Shown piece after piece: positions 52,489-53,032 of a stretch of DNA of 53,032 bases. The stretch comes from Thermoplasmatota archaeon. GTDB lineage: Archaea; Thermoplasmatota; Penumbrarchaeia; Penumbrarchaeales; Penumbrarchaeaceae. Location of the stretch: assembly GCA_016928095.1 (NCBI GenBank), contig JAFGLL010000089.1, positions 1 to 53,032 of the forward strand, read 5' to 3'. The stretch's first letter is position 1. Each line of letters starts with the position of its first letter. The notes under the pieces are model-generated. The model was given only the letters and a program-made list of their open reading frames with translations, did no database searches and was not told where the DNA came from. The translations under genes and the position numbers were made by a program.

Positions 52489-53032
52489 GTGATCGCACCA
52501 AGAAGAGTGACCCTCAGAACTTCGTGGATTCAGGAGGATGGATCAGGGTCGCAGGACGGCGTCAAGACAGGTCCGGGCAAAGGATCGCTCTGCCCGGGTT
52601 GCGGTGTGCCATTGAAAAGGACAGGTTCCGGTAGTATGTCCTGCTGGTTCTGTGAGAAGGAGTTCGATATCGATCCATCGGACCTCAAAGAGGAGCTCAA
52701 AAAGGGAACAGGGAAGGAGGAACCGAAATGGGGGAGACCTGCTTCCGAACTTGAGGAGGATGAAGAGGTATTTTCCCCTGACGGAAAGAAACAGGAAGAT
52801 ATTTATGACTTTGAGATAGAGATGAACAATGGTGAGGAAGAAGAGGAAAAGGTTGAAGAATGGGGTGGACACCAGGAGATGGAGGAGGATATCGAGTTCG
52901 ACGAGGACGAAGAAGGGGAGGAGGAGGAAATCGAGGAAGAAGAATGGAAGATCGATAGCGAGGAAGTAACGGAGGAAGAGGAGGAGGAGGAAATCGAGGA
53001 AGAAGAATGGAAGATCGATAGCGAGGAAGTAA
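52489..53032 (+). CDS. Zinc-ribbon protein with long acidic repetitive tail (partial, runs off right edge)
   Basis: The frame is open from a GTG at 52489 to the end (181 codons seen). AGGAGGA lies 9-15 nt before the GTG, with a TATA box further up. After ~33 residues there is a zinc knuckle pair, C-P-G-C ... C-W-F-C. About 120 residues dominated by Glu and Asp follow, with recurrent Trp-Lys-Ile-Asp. The last part is a 21-residue tandem unit (EEEEIEEEEWKIDSEEV plus T-E-E-E). No membrane helix is visible so far. The acidic tail recalls the Glu-rich linker between zinc ribbons of the giant CARDB protein, and a membrane segment could still follow beyond the edge. Function unknown; frame and start are well supported. 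Confidence 0.7.
   Translation, partial: MIAPRRVTLRTSWIQEDGSGSQDGVKTGPGKGSLCPGCGVPLKRTGSGSMSCWFCEKEFDIDPSDLKEELKKGTGKEEPKWGRPASELEEDEEVFSPDGKKQEDIYDFEIEMNNGEEEEEKVEEWGGHQEMEEDIEFDEDEEGEEEEIEEEEWKIDSEEVTEEEEEEEIEEEEWKIDSEEV
52918..53032 (+). repeat. Exact 52-bp direct repeat (63-bp period) in the acidic tail coding region
   Basis: Bases 52918-52969 are identical to 52981-53032, with an 11-bp spacer, a period of 63 bp or 21 codons. The second copy stops exactly at the window edge, so more copies may follow or the contig may have broken there. Confidence 0.85.

Noticed and set aside
52900-53032. CRISPR array at the right edge
   Set aside because: The repeats are inside a well-formed coding frame, lie 11 bp apart and lack spacers of CRISPR size.

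Overview
The window is archaeal. It carries PCNA, an RPA-type single-strand DNA-binding protein with its partner protein, a PAN proteasome ATPase, PurP, archaeal-type serine hydroxymethyltransferase, an archaeal D-aminoacyl-tRNA deacylase, Elp3, a Bat-type helix-turn-helix regulator, TATA-box promoters and an intron-containing tRNA-Tyr whose acceptor starts with C1-G72. Very large secreted CARDB, lamin-tail and subtilase proteins sit beside bacterial-type genes (folP, purH, purN, uvrA, uvrB). This mix suggests a euryarchaeon near Thermoplasmatota, but that placement is inference from gene content. No transposase, IS element, CRISPR array or phage gene was seen. Both ends are open: a zinc-ribbon gene ends at base 85, and another zinc-ribbon gene with an acidic tail runs off the right edge inside a tandem repeat.

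Layout. 1-4789, mostly minus strand: folP, topA, a HAD phosphatase and purP. 4.8-17.0 kb: two giant exported proteins diverge from a ~350 bp control region. One has about eight CARDB repeats and a cytoplasmic tail with three zinc ribbons; the other combines lamin-tail domains with phospholipase-D domains. 17.1-18.2 kb: pcn and a small membrane protein. 18.3-23.7 kb: a giant subtilisin-like protease split by an in-frame UAA between its catalytic Asp and His. 23.8-26.1 kb: iscU, an iscS lacking its PLP lysine, and an HTH regulator with clustered cysteines. 26.2-31.9 kb: the PAN ATPase, then metG, the RPA-associated protein and RPA. 32.0-39.2 kb: a TPR protein, a small unknown, glyA, elp3, dtdA and a GlmU-like enzyme. 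39.2-41.2 kb: a small hairpin-flanked gene, a PKD-like membrane protein and tRNA-Tyr. 41.3-52.4 kb, all plus strand: an AAA/TPR ATPase, purH, purN, uvrB, an ornithine-type aminotransferase and uvrA. 52.5 kb to the end: the partial zinc-ribbon gene.

How the genes fit together. One-carbon and purine metabolism recurs: folP makes the pterin-pABA unit, glyA loads one-carbon units, and PurN and PurH consume 10-formyl-folate, while PurP performs the AICAR formylation step with free formate and ATP. DNA maintenance is the second theme (topA, pcn, RPA, uvrA, uvrB). The third is a very large exported protein repertoire. The strongest items for a second look are the UAA-interrupted subtilase, the lysine-less IscS beside IscU and a Cys-cluster regulator, the coexistence of PurP and PurH, the giant zinc-ribbon-tailed surface protein, and the ParB-like N-terminus on a TPR protein.
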